Assembly: GCA_900544295.1 (NCBI GenBank)
Contig: UQUO01000004.1
Span: forward strand, 1 to 64,000
Length of the DNA stretch: 64,000 bases
Source: an uncultured Eubacteriales bacterium
GTDB lineage: Bacteria > Bacillota > Clostridia > Oscillospirales > Oscillospiraceae
Direction of reading: 5' to 3'
Shown: positions 7,419-16,768 of the stretch, piece by piece
Position numbering within the stretch: position 1 is the first letter of the stretch
Layout: each line of letters starts with the position of its first letter
Notes under the pieces: model-generated
The model's database searches: none
What the model saw: the letters and a program-made list of their open reading frames with translations, nothing else
Told to the model about the DNA's origin: nothing
Program-made: the position numbers and the translations under genes

Positions 7419-8909
7419 TTATTTTTTCCCGTGATAGAGTTTCTTGGTCTGATACTTCGGCTCGCAGGTCAGGTTCATGCGCAGGTGCTGGAATACGTTC
7501 TCGTCAACGCGCGAGAGGATGACGGTGGAGTGTACCTCTCCCCCGGCGAGGGCCGCAAGCTGCTCCATGGCCCGCTCGGCATTGGGGTCCGTGACGGCGC
7601 ATATGGACAGGGCGATGAGCACCTCGTCCGTGTGCAGGCGGGGGTTATGGTTGCCCATGTGCTCTACCTTCAGGTGCTGGATGGGCTCTATGATGTTCGG
7701 GGAGATGAGCAGCACGTCCTCCGGGATGCCGCCGAGGCACTTCAGAGCGTTCAGCAGGCAGGCCGAGGAGGCGCCCAGCAGGGGCGAGGTCTTGCCGGTC
7801 ACCAGCTTGCCGTTTGGCAGCTCCATGGCGACGGCGGGCGCGCCCGTCTCCTCCGCGCGGGCCAGGGCGGCGGGGACGACGGCCCGGCTCTCGGGCTTGA
7901 GGCCTATCTGGTTCATCAGCAGCTCCAGCTTGAAGACCTCCTCCTGCTCGGAGAGGCCCTGGCGCAGGGAGCAGAGGCTCTGGTAATAGCGCCTTATTAT
8001 CTCCTGCTCCGAGGCGCGGCGGCAGGCTGCATCGTCCACTATGCAGAAGCCGGCCATGTTGACGCCCATGTCCGTCGGGCTCTTGTAGGGGCTCTCACCG
8101 TAGATGCGCTCGAACATGGCGTTGAGGACGGGGAAGATCTCCACGTCGCGGTTATAGTTCACCGTCGTCTCGCCGTAGGCCTCCAGGTGGAAGGGGTCTA
8201 TCATGTTCACGTCGTCGAGGTCGGCGGTCGCAGCCTCGTAGGCGAGATTCACAGGGTGTTTGAGGGGCAGGTTCCAGACGGGGAAAGTCTCAAACTTGGC
8301 GTATCCGGCTTTGACGCCGCGCTTGTGCTCGTGATAGAGCTGGGAGAGGCAGGTGGCCATCTTGCCGCTGCCCGGGCCGGGCGCGGTGACCACGACGAGG
8401 CGGCGTGTAGTCTCTATATAGTCGTTCTTACCGAAGCCCTCGTCCGAGACGATAATGGAGAGGTTTGAGGGGTAATCCGGTATCCAGTGCTGGAGATAGA
8501 CCCTGACGTCCATGGCCTCAAGGCGCTTTTTGAACTGCTCGGCCGCCTGCTGGCCGCGGAAATGCGTGATGGACACGCTGCCGACGTAGAGGCCTATGGC
8601 CTTGAAGGCGTCTATGAGGCGCAGCAGGTCGTCGTCATACGTGATCCCGAGATCGCCGCGGCGTTTGCTGCGCTCTATATCGTCGGCGGAGATGACTATG
8701 ATTATCTCGGCCTCGTCCTTCATCTCCATGAGCATGCGCACCTTGCTGTCCGGCTCGAAGCCGGGCAGGACGCGCGATGCGTGGTAATCGTCGAAGAGTT
8801 TGCCGCCAAATTCGAGGTAGAGCTTGCCCCCGAAGCGGGCGATGCGCTCGCGTATCTTCTCCGATTGCAGGCGCAGGTATTTGTCGTTGTCAAAGCCTAT
8901 CCTGAGCAT
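7419..8909 (-). CDS. DUF1846 / UPF0371 family protein
   Basis: A 496-residue protein of the UPF0371 family, conserved in Firmicutes and of unknown biochemical role. Start ATG 8909 follows GGGAGGC and gives the usual family length; the longer open frame upstream is non-coding. The N-terminus MLRIGFDNDKYLRLQSEKI is characteristic. A glycine-rich phosphate-binding-like loop APGPGSGKMATCLSQ lies near residue 177, followed by KHPVNLAYEAATADL and GVNMAGFCIVDD. It is the first gene of the unit with the MFS, IorA-like and Smr genes. 8910-9084 shows only AT-rich spacer between divergent genes. Confidence 0.92.
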   Translation of the reverse strand: MLRIGFDNDKYLRLQSEKIRERIARFGGKLYLEFGGKLFDDYHASRVLPGFEPDSKVRMLMEMKDEAEIIIVISADDIERSKRRGDLGITYDDDLLRLIDAFKAIGLYVGSVSITHFRGQQAAEQFKKRLEAMDVRVYLQHWIPDYPSNLSIIVSDEGFGKNDYIETTRRLVVVTAPGPGSGKMATCLSQLYHEHKRGVKAGYAKFETFPVWNLPLKHPVNLAYEAATADLDDVNMIDPFHLEAYGETTVNYNRDVEIFPVLNAMFERIYGESPYKSPTDMGVNMAGFCIVDDAACRRASEQEIIRRYYQSLCSLRQGLSEQEEVFKLELLMNQIGLKPESRAVVPAALARAEETGAPAVAMELPNGKLVTGKTSPLLGASSACLLNALKCLGGIPEDVLLISPNIIEPIQHLKVEHMGNHNPRLHTDEVLIALSICAVTDPNAERAMEQLAALAGGEVHSTVILSRVDENVFQHLRMNLTCEPKYQTKKLYHGKK

Positions 8910-9084
8910 AAAAACTGCCTCCCAGTTCCCCGGTTTTTCTTTTTCACAACTATCCCTTATCATACAACAAACTTCACCCGGCTTCAATCTGTTTTTTGAG
9001 GGGATGGTGCAGATGGGCGTCCTGGCAAGGTTGGCGGTGGACGCGGAGGGGTGGATGTGGTAGAATTTAAAAGGAGGCGATGAC

Positions 9085-9384
9085 ATGAGAGAGATCGATT
9101 GCCTGCGCTGCGGGGCGCGGATGAAGTATATGTTCAGGGAAAACCTGCAGCTCGGGAAAACCGGCTGGATACTCGGCGACCTGCCCAATCTTTTCGCCGG
9201 GGCGCTCTGCGCCGATATTTTTGTCTGCCCGGACTGCGGCAAGCTCGAATTCTACATCGCGGAGGGCTATGACAGTCCCCAGGACGACGAGCTGCCGAAA
9301 AAGACCTGCCCCAACTGCGGCAAAGAGATAGATTTCGACAGCCCGAAGTGCCCCTTCTGCCGCTACGAGTTCAGATATTTGTAA
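9085..9384 (+). CDS. Small zinc-ribbon protein
   Basis: A 99-residue protein with four CxxC knuckles: CLRC (6-9), CPDC (about 49), CPNC (about 73) and CPFC (about 91), enough for two zinc sites. The middle part (LGKTGWILGDLPNLFAGA) is hydrophobic but short. Similar proteins are annotated as zinc-ribbon domain proteins or nucleic-acid-binding proteins of unknown role. AAAGGAGG lies 7 bases before ATG. It stands upstream of secA on the same strand with a 96-base gap holding TATAGT (9425-9430) as a weak promoter candidate. Confidence 0.8.
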   Translation: MREIDCLRCGARMKYMFRENLQLGKTGWILGDLPNLFAGALCADIFVCPDCGKLEFYIAEGYDSPQDDELPKKTCPNCGKEIDFDSPKCPFCRYEFRYL

Positions 9385-9480
9385 ACACCGCAGGTTTATT
9401 CTTTAAATGTTCACAATTGTATGCTATAGTACCTGTTTGACCCGGTATATTCTGCAAGTATCGAAAGGCTGAAAGTAACT

Positions 9481-12255
9481 ATGGGATTTTTACAGAAGCT
9501 CTTCGGCTCCCACAGCGACCACGAGCTGAAGCGGATCTACCCCATCGCGGATAAGATAGAGGCCCTGGAGCCTCAGATGCAGGCGCTCTCCGACGAGGAG
9601 CTGCGCGCCAAGACCGACGAATTCAAGGCCCGCTACCAGGCCGGCGAGGACCTCGACAAGCTGCTGCCCGAGGCCTTTGCCGTAGTGCGCGAGGCCGCCT
9701 GGCGCGTGCTGGGCATGAAGCCCTTCCGCGTCCAGCTAATAGGCGGCATCGTGCTCCACCAGGGGCGCATCGCGGAGATGAAAACCGGCGAGGGCAAGAC
9801 CCTCGTCGCCGTCCTGCCCGCCTACCTCAACGCCCTCGCGGGCGAGGGCGTCCACATCGTCACGGTGAACGACTACCTCGCCAAGCGCGACAGCGAGTGG
9901 ATGGGCAAGGTCCACCGCTTCCTCGGCCTTAGCGTCGGCCTCATAGTCCACGGCCTTACCGCCGACCAGCGCCGCGCCGCCTACGCCGCCGACATCACCT
10001 ACGGCACCAACAATGAGATGGGCTTCGACTACCTGCGCGACAACATGGCCATCTACAAGCAGCAGATGGTCCAGCGCGGCCACGCCTTCGCCATCGTGGA
10101 CGAGGTGGACTCCATCCTCATAGACGAGGCGCGCACCCCGCTCATCATCTCCGGCCAGGGCGACGAGTCCACCGACCTCTACCGAAAGGCTGACGACCTG
10201 GTGCGCACGATGAAAAAGGTCGTCGTCGCCTCCGTGGACGAGAAGCAGGAGGAGGACGAAAACCTCGACGCCGACTACGTCGTAGACGAGAAGGCCCGCA
10301 CCGCCACCCTCACCGCACGAGGCACCGCCAAGGCCGAGCGTTTCTTCAACCTCGAAAACCTCTCCGACCTCGAAAACTCCACCCTCGCCCACCACATAAA
10401 CCAGGCCCTTAAGGCCCACGGCGTCATGAAGCGCGACATCGACTACGTCGTCAAGGACGGCGAGGTCATCATCGTGGACGAGTTCACCGGCCGCCTCATG
10501 CTCGGCCGCCGCTACTCCGAGGGCCTGCACCAGGCCATCGAGGCCAAGGAGCACGTGGACGTCCAGCTTGAGAACAAGACCCTCGCCACCATCACCTTCC
10601 AGAACTACTTCCGCCTCTACGGCAAGCTCTCCGGCATGACCGGCACGGCTCTCACCGAGGAGGAGGAGTTCACCGCCATCTACGAGCTGGACATCATCGA
10701 AATACCCACCAACAAGCCCGTCATCCGCAAGGACTGGCCCGACGTGGTGTACAAGAACGAGGCGGGCAAGGACAGGGCCATCATCGAGCAGATAATCGCC
10801 TGCCACGAAAAGGGCCAGCCTGTGCTGGTCGGCACTATCTCCATAGAAAAGAGCGAATACCTCTCCTCCCTGCTCAAAAAGCGTGGCATCCCGCACAATG
10901 TGCTGAACGCCAAGCAGCACGAGCGCGAGGCGGAAATAGTCGCCCAGGCGGGCAAGCTCGGCGCCGTGACCATCGCGACGAACATGGCAGGCCGCGGCAC
11001 GGACATCATGCTCGGCGGCAACGCCGAATACCTTGCCAAGACCGACCTGCGCAAGGCCGGCTTTGAGGAGGGCGTCATCACCGAGGCCACCGGCTACGCC
11101 GAGACGGACGACGAGGAGATACTGAAGGCCCGCGCCATGTTCGCGGAGCGCCTGGCCGCGCACAAGCAGGTGACGGACGCCGAAGCCGAGAAGGTCCGCG
11201 CCGTCGGCGGCCTCTTCATCCTCGGCACGGAGCGGCACGAGTCCCGCCGTATAGACAACCAGCTGCGCGGCCGCGCCGGCCGCCAGGGTGACCCGGGCGA
11301 GAGCCGCTTCTACATCGCAATGACGGACGACATCATGCGCCTTTTCGGCTCCGAGCGCGTCATGGGCATGATGGAGACCCTCGGCATGGACGAGGACACG
11401 CCGCTTGACCAGAAGATGCTCTCCGGCGCCATCGAGCAGGCGCAGAAGACCGTTGAAAGCAGAAACTTCCAGACCCGAAAGAACGTCCTCGAATACGACG
11501 ACGTCATGAACGTACAGCGAAACGTCATCTACGACGAGCGGCGCAAGGTGCTCGACGGGGAGGACCTCCAGAGCTCCATCCGCAAGATGATAGAGGAGTT
11601 CGTCTCCTCCACGGTGGCTGACGGCCTCGGCGCTGAGAAGAGCCCCGACCTCACCGCTGTGAACGAGGCGCTCGCGCCTTTCGGCAAGCTGTTCCTCCGC
11701 CCCGGCGACATCAGGCTCGCGCCCGAGGAGCTTTCCGGCCTCACGGCGCAGAAGCTCGCGGACATGGTGCTCGAAAAGGCCCTCGCCTTCTACGACGCCA
11801 AGGAGAAGGAGCTCGGCCTCATGCCGAACGGCCAGCCCGTCATGCGCGAGCTCGAACGCGTGGTCATGCTCCGCGTCGTGGATGAGTACTGGATGGAGCA
11901 CCTCGACGCGATGACCGACCTCAGGCAGGGCATCGGCCTGCGCGGCTACGGCAACACCAAGCCCATCGACGCCTACAAGAACGAGGGTTTCGAGATGTTC
12001 GAGGCCATGATACGCGGCATACGCGAGGAGACGGTGCGCCGCCTCTTCGTAGTGCGCATCCGCAAGGAGGAGAAGCTCGAACGCAAGAGCGTCTCCAGAA
12101 ACGCCGCCGCCAACGTCGGCGGGGACGCCAGCGTCAAAAAGCAGCCGGTCAAGAAGATCAAGAAGCCCGGCCGCAACGACCCCTGCCCCTGCGGCAAGCT
12201 CAGGCCCAACGGCCTGCCCATGAAATACAAGGACTGCTGCGGCCGCAACGAGTGA
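9481..12255 (+). CDS. secA: Preprotein translocase ATPase SecA
   Basis: A 924-residue motor that pushes secretory proteins through SecYEG. Complete domain order: Walker [12 protein letters not shown] (about 100), [10 protein letters not shown], Walker B region [19 protein letters not shown], the preprotein-binding domain at 220-370, [16 protein letters not shown], the second motor domain with [16 protein letters not shown] and [18 protein letters not shown], the helical scaffold, and a C-terminal zinc site. The zinc site reads [20 protein letters not shown], longer than the common CPCGSGKKYKxC form by several residues. ATG 9481 lacks a strong Shine-Dalgarno (GAAAGGCTGAAAG). It leads a tight six-gene array. 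Confidence 0.98.
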   Translation: MGFLQKLFGSHSDHELKRIYPIADKIEALEPQMQALSDEELRAKTDEFKARYQAGEDLDKLLPEAFAVVREAAWRVLGMKPFRVQLIGGIVLHQGRIAEMKTGEGKTLVAVLPAYLNALAGEGVHIVTVNDYLAKRDSEWMGKVHRFLGLSVGLIVHGLTADQRRAAYAADITYGTNNEMGFDYLRDNMAIYKQQMVQRGHAFAIVDEVDSILIDEARTPLIISGQGDESTDLYRKADDLVRTMKKVVVASVDEKQEEDENLDADYVVDEKARTATLTARGTAKAERFFNLENLSDLENSTLAHHINQALKAHGVMKRDIDYVVKDGEVIIVDEFTGRLMLGRRYSEGLHQAIEAKEHVDVQLENKTLATITFQNYFRLYGKLSGMTGTALTEEEEFTAIYELDIIEIPTNKPVIRKDWPDVVYKNEAGKDRAIIEQIIACHEKGQPVLVGTISIEKSEYLSSLLKKRGIPHNVLNAKQHEREAEIVAQAGKLGAVTIATNMAGRGTDIMLGGNAEYLAKTDLRKAGFEEGVITEATGYAETDDEEILKARAMFAERLAAHKQVTDAEAEKVRAVGGLFILGTERHESRRIDNQLRGRAGRQGDPGESRFYIAMTDDIMRLFGSERVMGMMETLGMDEDTPLDQKMLSGAIEQAQKTVESRNFQTRKNVLEYDDVMNVQRNVIYDERRKVLDGEDLQSSIRKMIEEFVSSTVADGLGAEKSPDLTAVNEALAPFGKLFLRPGDIRLAPEELSGLTAQKLADMVLEKALAFYDAKEKELGLMPNGQPVMRELERVVMLRVVDEYWMEHLDAMTDLRQGIGLRGYGNTKPIDAYKNEGFEMFEAMIRGIREETVRRLFVVRIRKEEKLERKSVSRNAAANVGGDASVKKQPVKKIKKPGRNDPCPCGKLRPNGLPMKYKDCCGRNE

Positions 12256-12274
12256 GCCGCGGGAAGGAGCCCGG

Positions 12275-13075
12275 ATGTCCGCTTTCGTTCAAAACGAAAA
12301 AAACGGCCTCATATACATGACCTCGCCCGTCATAGGGGCGAAGCACGCCTTCTCCACCCGCTTCGGCGGCGTATCTGAGGGCGGGCTCGCCTCGCTGAAC
12401 CTCGGCTTCAACCGCGGCGACGTGCGGGAGCGGGTCATCGAAAATTACCGCCTGCTGGGCGCGGCCCTCGGTCTCGACGTCATGCGCGCGGCCTACACCA
12501 AACAGGTGCACGGCACGCACGTGCGCCTTGTGACGGACGCCGACCGCTGCGGGCCCACGGACCCCGCCCCCTGCGACTCGGACGGCCTCGTCACAAATGT
12601 CGCGGGCCTGCCCATCTTCTGCTTCACGGCCGACTGCGTGCCGCTGCTGCTGCACGACCCCGCGGGCGGCACGGCGGGCGCGGTCCACTGCGGCTGGCGC
12701 AGCTCTGTGAGCGACATTCCCGGAGTGGCGGTGGACCTGATGCGCAGCCTCGGCTCCCGGCCCGGCGACATACGCGCAGCCATCGGCCCGGCCATAGGCT
12801 ATTGCTGCTTCGAGACCGACGCCGACGTGCCCGAGGCAGTCGAACGCTGGCTCGGCGGGGACACCGAGGGGCTCATACGCCGGAAGGATCTCCCCGGGAA
12901 ATACTTAGTCGATCTGCGCGGGGCGCTCAGGAGGCGGCTCATACAGCTGGGCCTTTCTCCGGAGCACATTGCCGTCTCGGACGAGTGTACGATGTGCCTG
13001 CATGACAAATATTGGTCCCACCGCTACACGCGCGGCGGGCCCCGCGGCAGCCAGTGCGCCGTTATATGCCTCTAA
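12275..13075 (+). CDS. pgeF: Purine nucleoside phosphorylase / laccase-domain protein (YfiH/YlmD family)
   Basis: A 266-residue DUF152-type protein. The family removes wrongly incorporated or free purine nucleosides and, in E. coli, edits peptidoglycan precursors. Copper/zinc-type residues are present in KQVHGTHVRLV, CDSDGLVTN, FTADCVPLLL and GAVHCGWRSS. A second histidine/cysteine patch lies in DECTMCLHDKYWSHR near the C-terminus. GGAAGGAG stands before ATG, 19 bases after the secA stop. The family also contains proteins mis-annotated as polyphenol oxidases. Confidence 0.92.
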   Translation: MSAFVQNEKNGLIYMTSPVIGAKHAFSTRFGGVSEGGLASLNLGFNRGDVRERVIENYRLLGAALGLDVMRAAYTKQVHGTHVRLVTDADRCGPTDPAPCDSDGLVTNVAGLPIFCFTADCVPLLLHDPAGGTAGAVHCGWRSSVSDIPGVAVDLMRSLGSRPGDIRAAIGPAIGYCCFETDADVPEAVERWLGGDTEGLIRRKDLPGKYLVDLRGALRRRLIQLGLSPEHIAVSDECTMCLHDKYWSHRYTRGGPRGSQCAVICL

Positions 13076-13091
13076 TACTACGGAGTGTGCC

Positions 13092-14708
13092 ATGAAAAAA
13101 CGCCTTTACGCTATGATATCCGCCGTCCTCGCCCTCTCGCTGCTCGCGGGCTGCGGCTCCGCGCGGGTGGACTCCGAGCCGGACCCCGTAGAGGGCGTCC
13201 TGCCCGGCGAGGAGCTCGGCGTCTCGGACGCGGCGGACGAGATCTTCTCCCTCAACTACAACTCCTCCGCCAGCCTCGACCCCTACGCCACGAACGACAC
13301 CAACAACCTCCTGATAAGCCAGCTCGTCTTTGACAACATCTTTGAGCTGGATGACGAGTACAACCTCTCTTCCCGCGTGATCACGAGCTACAGCACCGAA
13401 AACGGCAGCTACTGGACCTTCACCGTGGACACCAGCATCAAGATGCACGACGGCTCGAACCTCACGGCCTCGGACGTCTCCTACTCCATCCAGCGCGCCA
13501 AAAACACCTCCCGCTACTCCGGACGCTTCACCTACACCTACGGCGTAAGCGCCACGAGCGACGACACCTTCGTCGTGAACCTCGGCAAGGCGGACAGGCT
13601 CTTTCCCTACCTGCTGAACATCCCCATAGTCAAAAACGGCTCCGCAGGCTCCGACAGGCCCATAGGCTCCGGACCCTATATGTACGTGGAGGGCGAGGAC
13701 TATGTCGAGGCTTTTAGCGGATATGCCAGTTACCAGACCCTGCCTGTGGACAAGATCTATTTTAAGGAGTATTCTGGAGCGGTAGACATCATCACGGCTT
13801 TTGAGGACTCCTACCTCGACCTCATAGTGAACGACCCCTCCGGCAGCGCCAACTACGGCTACGGCGGCAACACGGAAAAACGCTACTACACGACCACAAA
13901 CATGCACTATCTCGGCTTCAACATGGAGGCTGAGTTCGTCAACAACTCACAGTTCCGCTATGTGCTGCAGATGGCCGTGAACAGGGATTACGCCGCGGAC
14001 ACGCTCATGGGCAACGGCGCCGTCGCCTCCTGCCTGCCCGTTTCGCCGCTAAGCCCGCTTTACGACAGCACCGTCGCCAAGGAGCTGAAGTTCGACATCG
14101 AGCTGTGCGCGCGCATGCTGGACAGCCTCGACGTCAAGGACACGGACAATGACGGCTGGCGCGAATACCTGGAGTACAGCCAGCTCAAGGACATCAACAT
14201 TGACCTCATAGTCTGTTCCGAGTCCGCGGGCAAGGGCGACATCGCCAAGCAGTTCGCCTCCGACCTCGCCGGCATCGGCGTCAAGGTAAGCGTCCGCGAG
14301 CTCAGCTGGACCGACTACCAGAACGCCCTCATGAATGGCGACTTCGACATGTACTACGCCGAGGTGAAGCTCGCGGCCGATTTCGATCTCACCAGCCTAT
14401 TCGCTGAAAACTCCAGCCTCAACTACGGCAAAATCAAGGACGAAAACTACGCCACCTACATAAACGACTTCCTCGCCGCGGACGATGCCTCGCGCGCTCA
14501 GGCCGCCTACAACCTCTACAGCTACATTGCCATGACCACGCCCATAATCCCCATCTGCTTTGAGCGGCACGAGGTCATCACCCACCGCAACGTCATAACC
14601 GGCATGAATCCGACTTCCAGCAACGTTTTCTTCGGCATTGAAAATTGGACCATCACCTTTTCAGACCAGGACAAGGATACAGAAAACACAGACGGGGAGG
14701 CGCAGTAA
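13092..14708 (+). CDS. Family 5 extracellular solute-binding lipoprotein
   Basis: A 538-residue peptide/nickel/oligosaccharide-type binding protein. Signal peptide with lipobox LSLLAGC (Cys about 21), so it is membrane-tethered. The SBP_bac_5 core is recognisable: ISQLVFDNIFELDDEYN, MHDGSNLTASDVSYSIQRAK, GSGPYMYVEGED and RYVLQMAVNRDYAADTLMGNG. No permease or ATPase gene is adjacent, so it is an orphan that must use a remote transporter or act as a sensor. I chose ATG 13092 for the signal peptide; its Shine-Dalgarno (GGAGTG) is weak. cdd follows without a gap. Confidence 0.9.
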   Translation: MKKRLYAMISAVLALSLLAGCGSARVDSEPDPVEGVLPGEELGVSDAADEIFSLNYNSSASLDPYATNDTNNLLISQLVFDNIFELDDEYNLSSRVITSYSTENGSYWTFTVDTSIKMHDGSNLTASDVSYSIQRAKNTSRYSGRFTYTYGVSATSDDTFVVNLGKADRLFPYLLNIPIVKNGSAGSDRPIGSGPYMYVEGEDYVEAFSGYASYQTLPVDKIYFKEYSGAVDIITAFEDSYLDLIVNDPSGSANYGYGGNTEKRYYTTTNMHYLGFNMEAEFVNNSQFRYVLQMAVNRDYAADTLMGNGAVASCLPVSPLSPLYDSTVAKELKFDIELCARMLDSLDVKDTDNDGWREYLEYSQLKDINIDLIVCSESAGKGDIAKQFASDLAGIGVKVSVRELSWTDYQNALMNGDFDMYYAEVKLAADFDLTSLFAENSSLNYGKIKDENYATYINDFLAADDASRAQAAYNLYSYIAMTTPIIPICFERHEVITHRNVITGMNPTSSNVFFGIENWTITFSDQDKDTENTDGEAQ

Positions 14709-15089
14709 ATGACAGACAGAGAACTCATGGACATGGCGCGGGAGGCCGCCGGCAAGGCCTACGTGCCCTATTCGCAGTTTCCGGTTGGCGCGGCGCTTGA
14801 GTGCTCGGACGGCACGGTGTTCACCGGCTGCAACGTTGAGAACGCCGCCCTCGGCAGCACCATCTGCGCCGAGCGTACCGCGGCCTGCAAGGCCGTCAGC
14901 GAGGGACATCAGGATTTTGTCCGCATCGCCATCTGGGGCGAGGGCAAGGACTACTGCATGCCCTGCGGCGCCTGCCGGCAGTTCCTGGCCGAGTTTTCCC
15001 AGACCATGGAGGTGCTCTGCGCCAAGGCGGGGGGCCGCTATGTGAGCTACAGGCTCAACCAGCTCCTGCCTCACACCTTCAATTACTGA
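14709..15089 (+). CDS. cdd: Cytidine deaminase
   Basis: A 126-residue tetrameric-type cytidine deaminase that converts cytidine or deoxycytidine to uridine forms in pyrimidine salvage. The zinc site is intact: CNVENAALGSTICAERTA holds the first cysteine and the catalytic glutamate, and PCGACRQFLAEF holds the other two cysteines. VPYSQFPVGAAL is the substrate loop. ATG directly follows the TAA of the lipoprotein gene, with GGGGAGG upstream. Normal length; no oddities. Confidence 0.96.
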   Translation: MTDRELMDMAREAAGKAYVPYSQFPVGAALECSDGTVFTGCNVENAALGSTICAERTAACKAVSEGHQDFVRIAIWGEGKDYCMPCGACRQFLAEFSQTMEVLCAKAGGRYVSYRLNQLLPHTFNY

Positions 15090-15090
15090 C

Positions 15091-15360
15091 ATGGAGCTTG
15101 AACAGCTCAGGATATTCTGCGCTGCCGCAGAAAGGGGGAGCCTCTCCCGCGCCGCGGCCGCGCTCTATATAAGCCACTCCACCGTGTCCCGGGCCGTTTC
15201 GGCGCTTGAGGCCTCGCTGGGCGCGGAGCTCTTCTCGCGCGACAGCCGGGGCGTCAGCCTCACGCCCGCCGGACAGCTGCTCTTCGACGGCGCCCAGGAA
15301 CTGCTGCGCCTAGCCGGGGAGTTGGAGGGGAAAGTCAGAAATACAGGAGGAAAGATATGA
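15091..15360 (+). CDS. LysR-type HTH domain without effector domain
   Basis: An 89-residue protein that is only the winged helix-turn-helix and linker helix of a LysR regulator (MELEQLRIFCAAAERGSLS, then SRAVSALEASLGAELFSR, then GVSLTPAGQLLFD). Full LysR proteins are about 300 residues. Here the frame ends at TGA right after the dimerisation helix, with no effector-domain remnant downstream. An AGGAGG near its end serves the next gene, which overlaps by ATGA. It could be a stand-alone DNA-binding protein or an ancient truncation. Clean ends and coupling on both sides favour a maintained gene. Confidence 0.75.
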   Translation: MELEQLRIFCAAAERGSLSRAAAALYISHSTVSRAVSALEASLGAELFSRDSRGVSLTPAGQLLFDGAQELLRLAGELEGKVRNTGGKI

Positions 15361-16667
15361 GAAAGACCCGCACACCACTTAAAATCGCCTCGCTGCTGCT
15401 GGCGCTCGTCCTCGTCGCGGCAGTCATACCTGCGGCGCCCGCGGGCGCCATCGGCATGGGCAACGTCAGCGTCAACTTCTCCGACGTGCCGGAGGACAGC
15501 TGGTACCACGACTACGTCTACCTCTGCGCAAGCTGGGGCATCATCGACGGCAAGGAGGCCGGCCAGTTCTGCCCCACGGACTCGCTCAAGCGCGGCGAGT
15601 TCATGAAGCTGCTCACCCTCATCGGCGGCCTCGCTCCCTACACCTGGGACACCAGCAACCACTGGTCCCAGCCCTACTGGCAGATCCTCAACGACAACGG
15701 CGTGCTCTGGGGCCTCGACATCACCTGCACCTACTCCGCCCTCGAACAGCCCATAACCCGCTATGAAATGAGCGTCATGATAAACAACCTCTGCAACAAC
15801 GTCTACTCTGAGACGCCCGTGACGCTCGAATCCCCCTCCGCCGTCATCGGCGACTACGACACCATGGCCAGCAAGTACCACGAGCCCGTCGTGCAGGCCT
15901 ACGGCAAGGGAATTCTTGACGGCTATGACGACGGCATGTTCCACGGCGAGAGCACCCTCACCCGCGGTCAGGCCGCCGCGGTCGTCGTTCGCACCTGGAT
16001 AACCTCCGAGCGCCTCGAAGTCAGCTCCGCCAGCGAGGTTGAGACCCCCACCGGCGGCGACACCCCCGCTGTCGAGCCCACCGACTCCTTCGCCTGGCGC
16101 AGCCGCTCCATGATCGACGCCTGGGGCACCGTCAGCGCCGAGGGCCGTCAGCTGCTCTTCGGTGACAGCAACAAGAGCTACTTCACCGGCAGTGAGGCCA
16201 ACCTCTCCGACTACATAGTGACCATCCAGGTCCGCACCTGGGACATCAACAGCGCTGGTGAGAAATACACCCGCACCTGGAACCTTGAGGTCAACAAGAT
16301 GGTCGCGGACGAGGTCAAGGCCATCTTCGAGACTATCTACAACGACCCCGAGCAGTTCCCCATCCACGCGCTCGGCGGCGCAAGGTACACCGACACGCTC
16401 CGCCACTCCTGGGGCTGCGCCATCGACATCAACCCCGTGGAGAACTTCTACTGCAACACCACCACGACGCCCTACACGGCCATCACCGGCACGACCTGCT
16501 ACAAGTACAGCGACAGCCCCTACTGCATCACCCCGGACAGCAGCGTTGTGCGCGCCTTTGCCCAGTACGGCTGGGGCTGGGGCGGCGGCGATGCCGACAA
16601 CAACTACAGCGGCTGGAACACCACCGCCGACTACATGCACTTCTCCATCCTCGAAAGCGGCGGCTGA
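15357..16667 (+). CDS. SLH-domain cell-wall protein with M15-type DD-carboxypeptidase domain
   Basis: A 436-residue secreted protein. Signal peptide at 1-30 (LLLALVLVAAVIPAAPAGA), two or more S-layer homology repeats at about 40-215 (FSDVPEDSWYHDYVYLC, GILDGYDDGMFHGESTLTRG), a linker with SSASEVETPTGGDTPAVE, and a C-terminal M15 (VanY/CwlK-like) peptidase. The metal ligands are plausible in LRHSWGCAIDINP and ADYMHFSI. It likely trims peptidoglycan stem peptides while held to the wall by the SLH part. AGGAGGAAAGAT precedes ATG. Last gene of the secA array, closed by a terminator. Confidence 0.88.
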   Translation: MRKTRTPLKIASLLLALVLVAAVIPAAPAGAIGMGNVSVNFSDVPEDSWYHDYVYLCASWGIIDGKEAGQFCPTDSLKRGEFMKLLTLIGGLAPYTWDTSNHWSQPYWQILNDNGVLWGLDITCTYSALEQPITRYEMSVMINNLCNNVYSETPVTLESPSAVIGDYDTMASKYHEPVVQAYGKGILDGYDDGMFHGESTLTRGQAAAVVVRTWITSERLEVSSASEVETPTGGDTPAVEPTDSFAWRSRSMIDAWGTVSAEGRQLLFGDSNKSYFTGSEANLSDYIVTIQVRTWDINSAGEKYTRTWNLEVNKMVADEVKAIFETIYNDPEQFPIHALGGARYTDTLRHSWGCAIDINPVENFYCNTTTTPYTAITGTTCYKYSDSPYCITPDSSVVRAFAQYGWGWGGGDADNNYSGWNTTADYMHFSILESGG

Positions 16668-16682
16668 TACCGCGCGAATACA

Positions 16683-16716
16683 GGGACGGACGGCCCAGGC
16701 CGCCCGTCCCTTTTTT
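16683..16716 (+). terminator. Rho-independent terminator of the secA array
   Basis: GGGACGG (16683-16689) pairs with CCGTCCC (16704-16710), with further GGCC pairs inside, followed by TTTTTTCTT. Confidence 0.9.
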
Positions 16717-16768
16717 CTTGATGCCATCTTTATATCCGCTGTGCTATAGTATAAACGAGGTGAGGAAA

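Noticed and set aside
6570..8468. Long plus-strand open frame of 632 codons opposite the MFS and UPF0371 genes
   Set aside because: It is the high-GC complement of two clearly homologous genes; no family features, no Shine-Dalgarno, composition typical of antisense frames.
9736..11901. 721-codon minus-strand frame opposite secA
   Set aside because: Shadow of the strongly biased secA codons; rich in Val/Leu/His/Gly without any motif.
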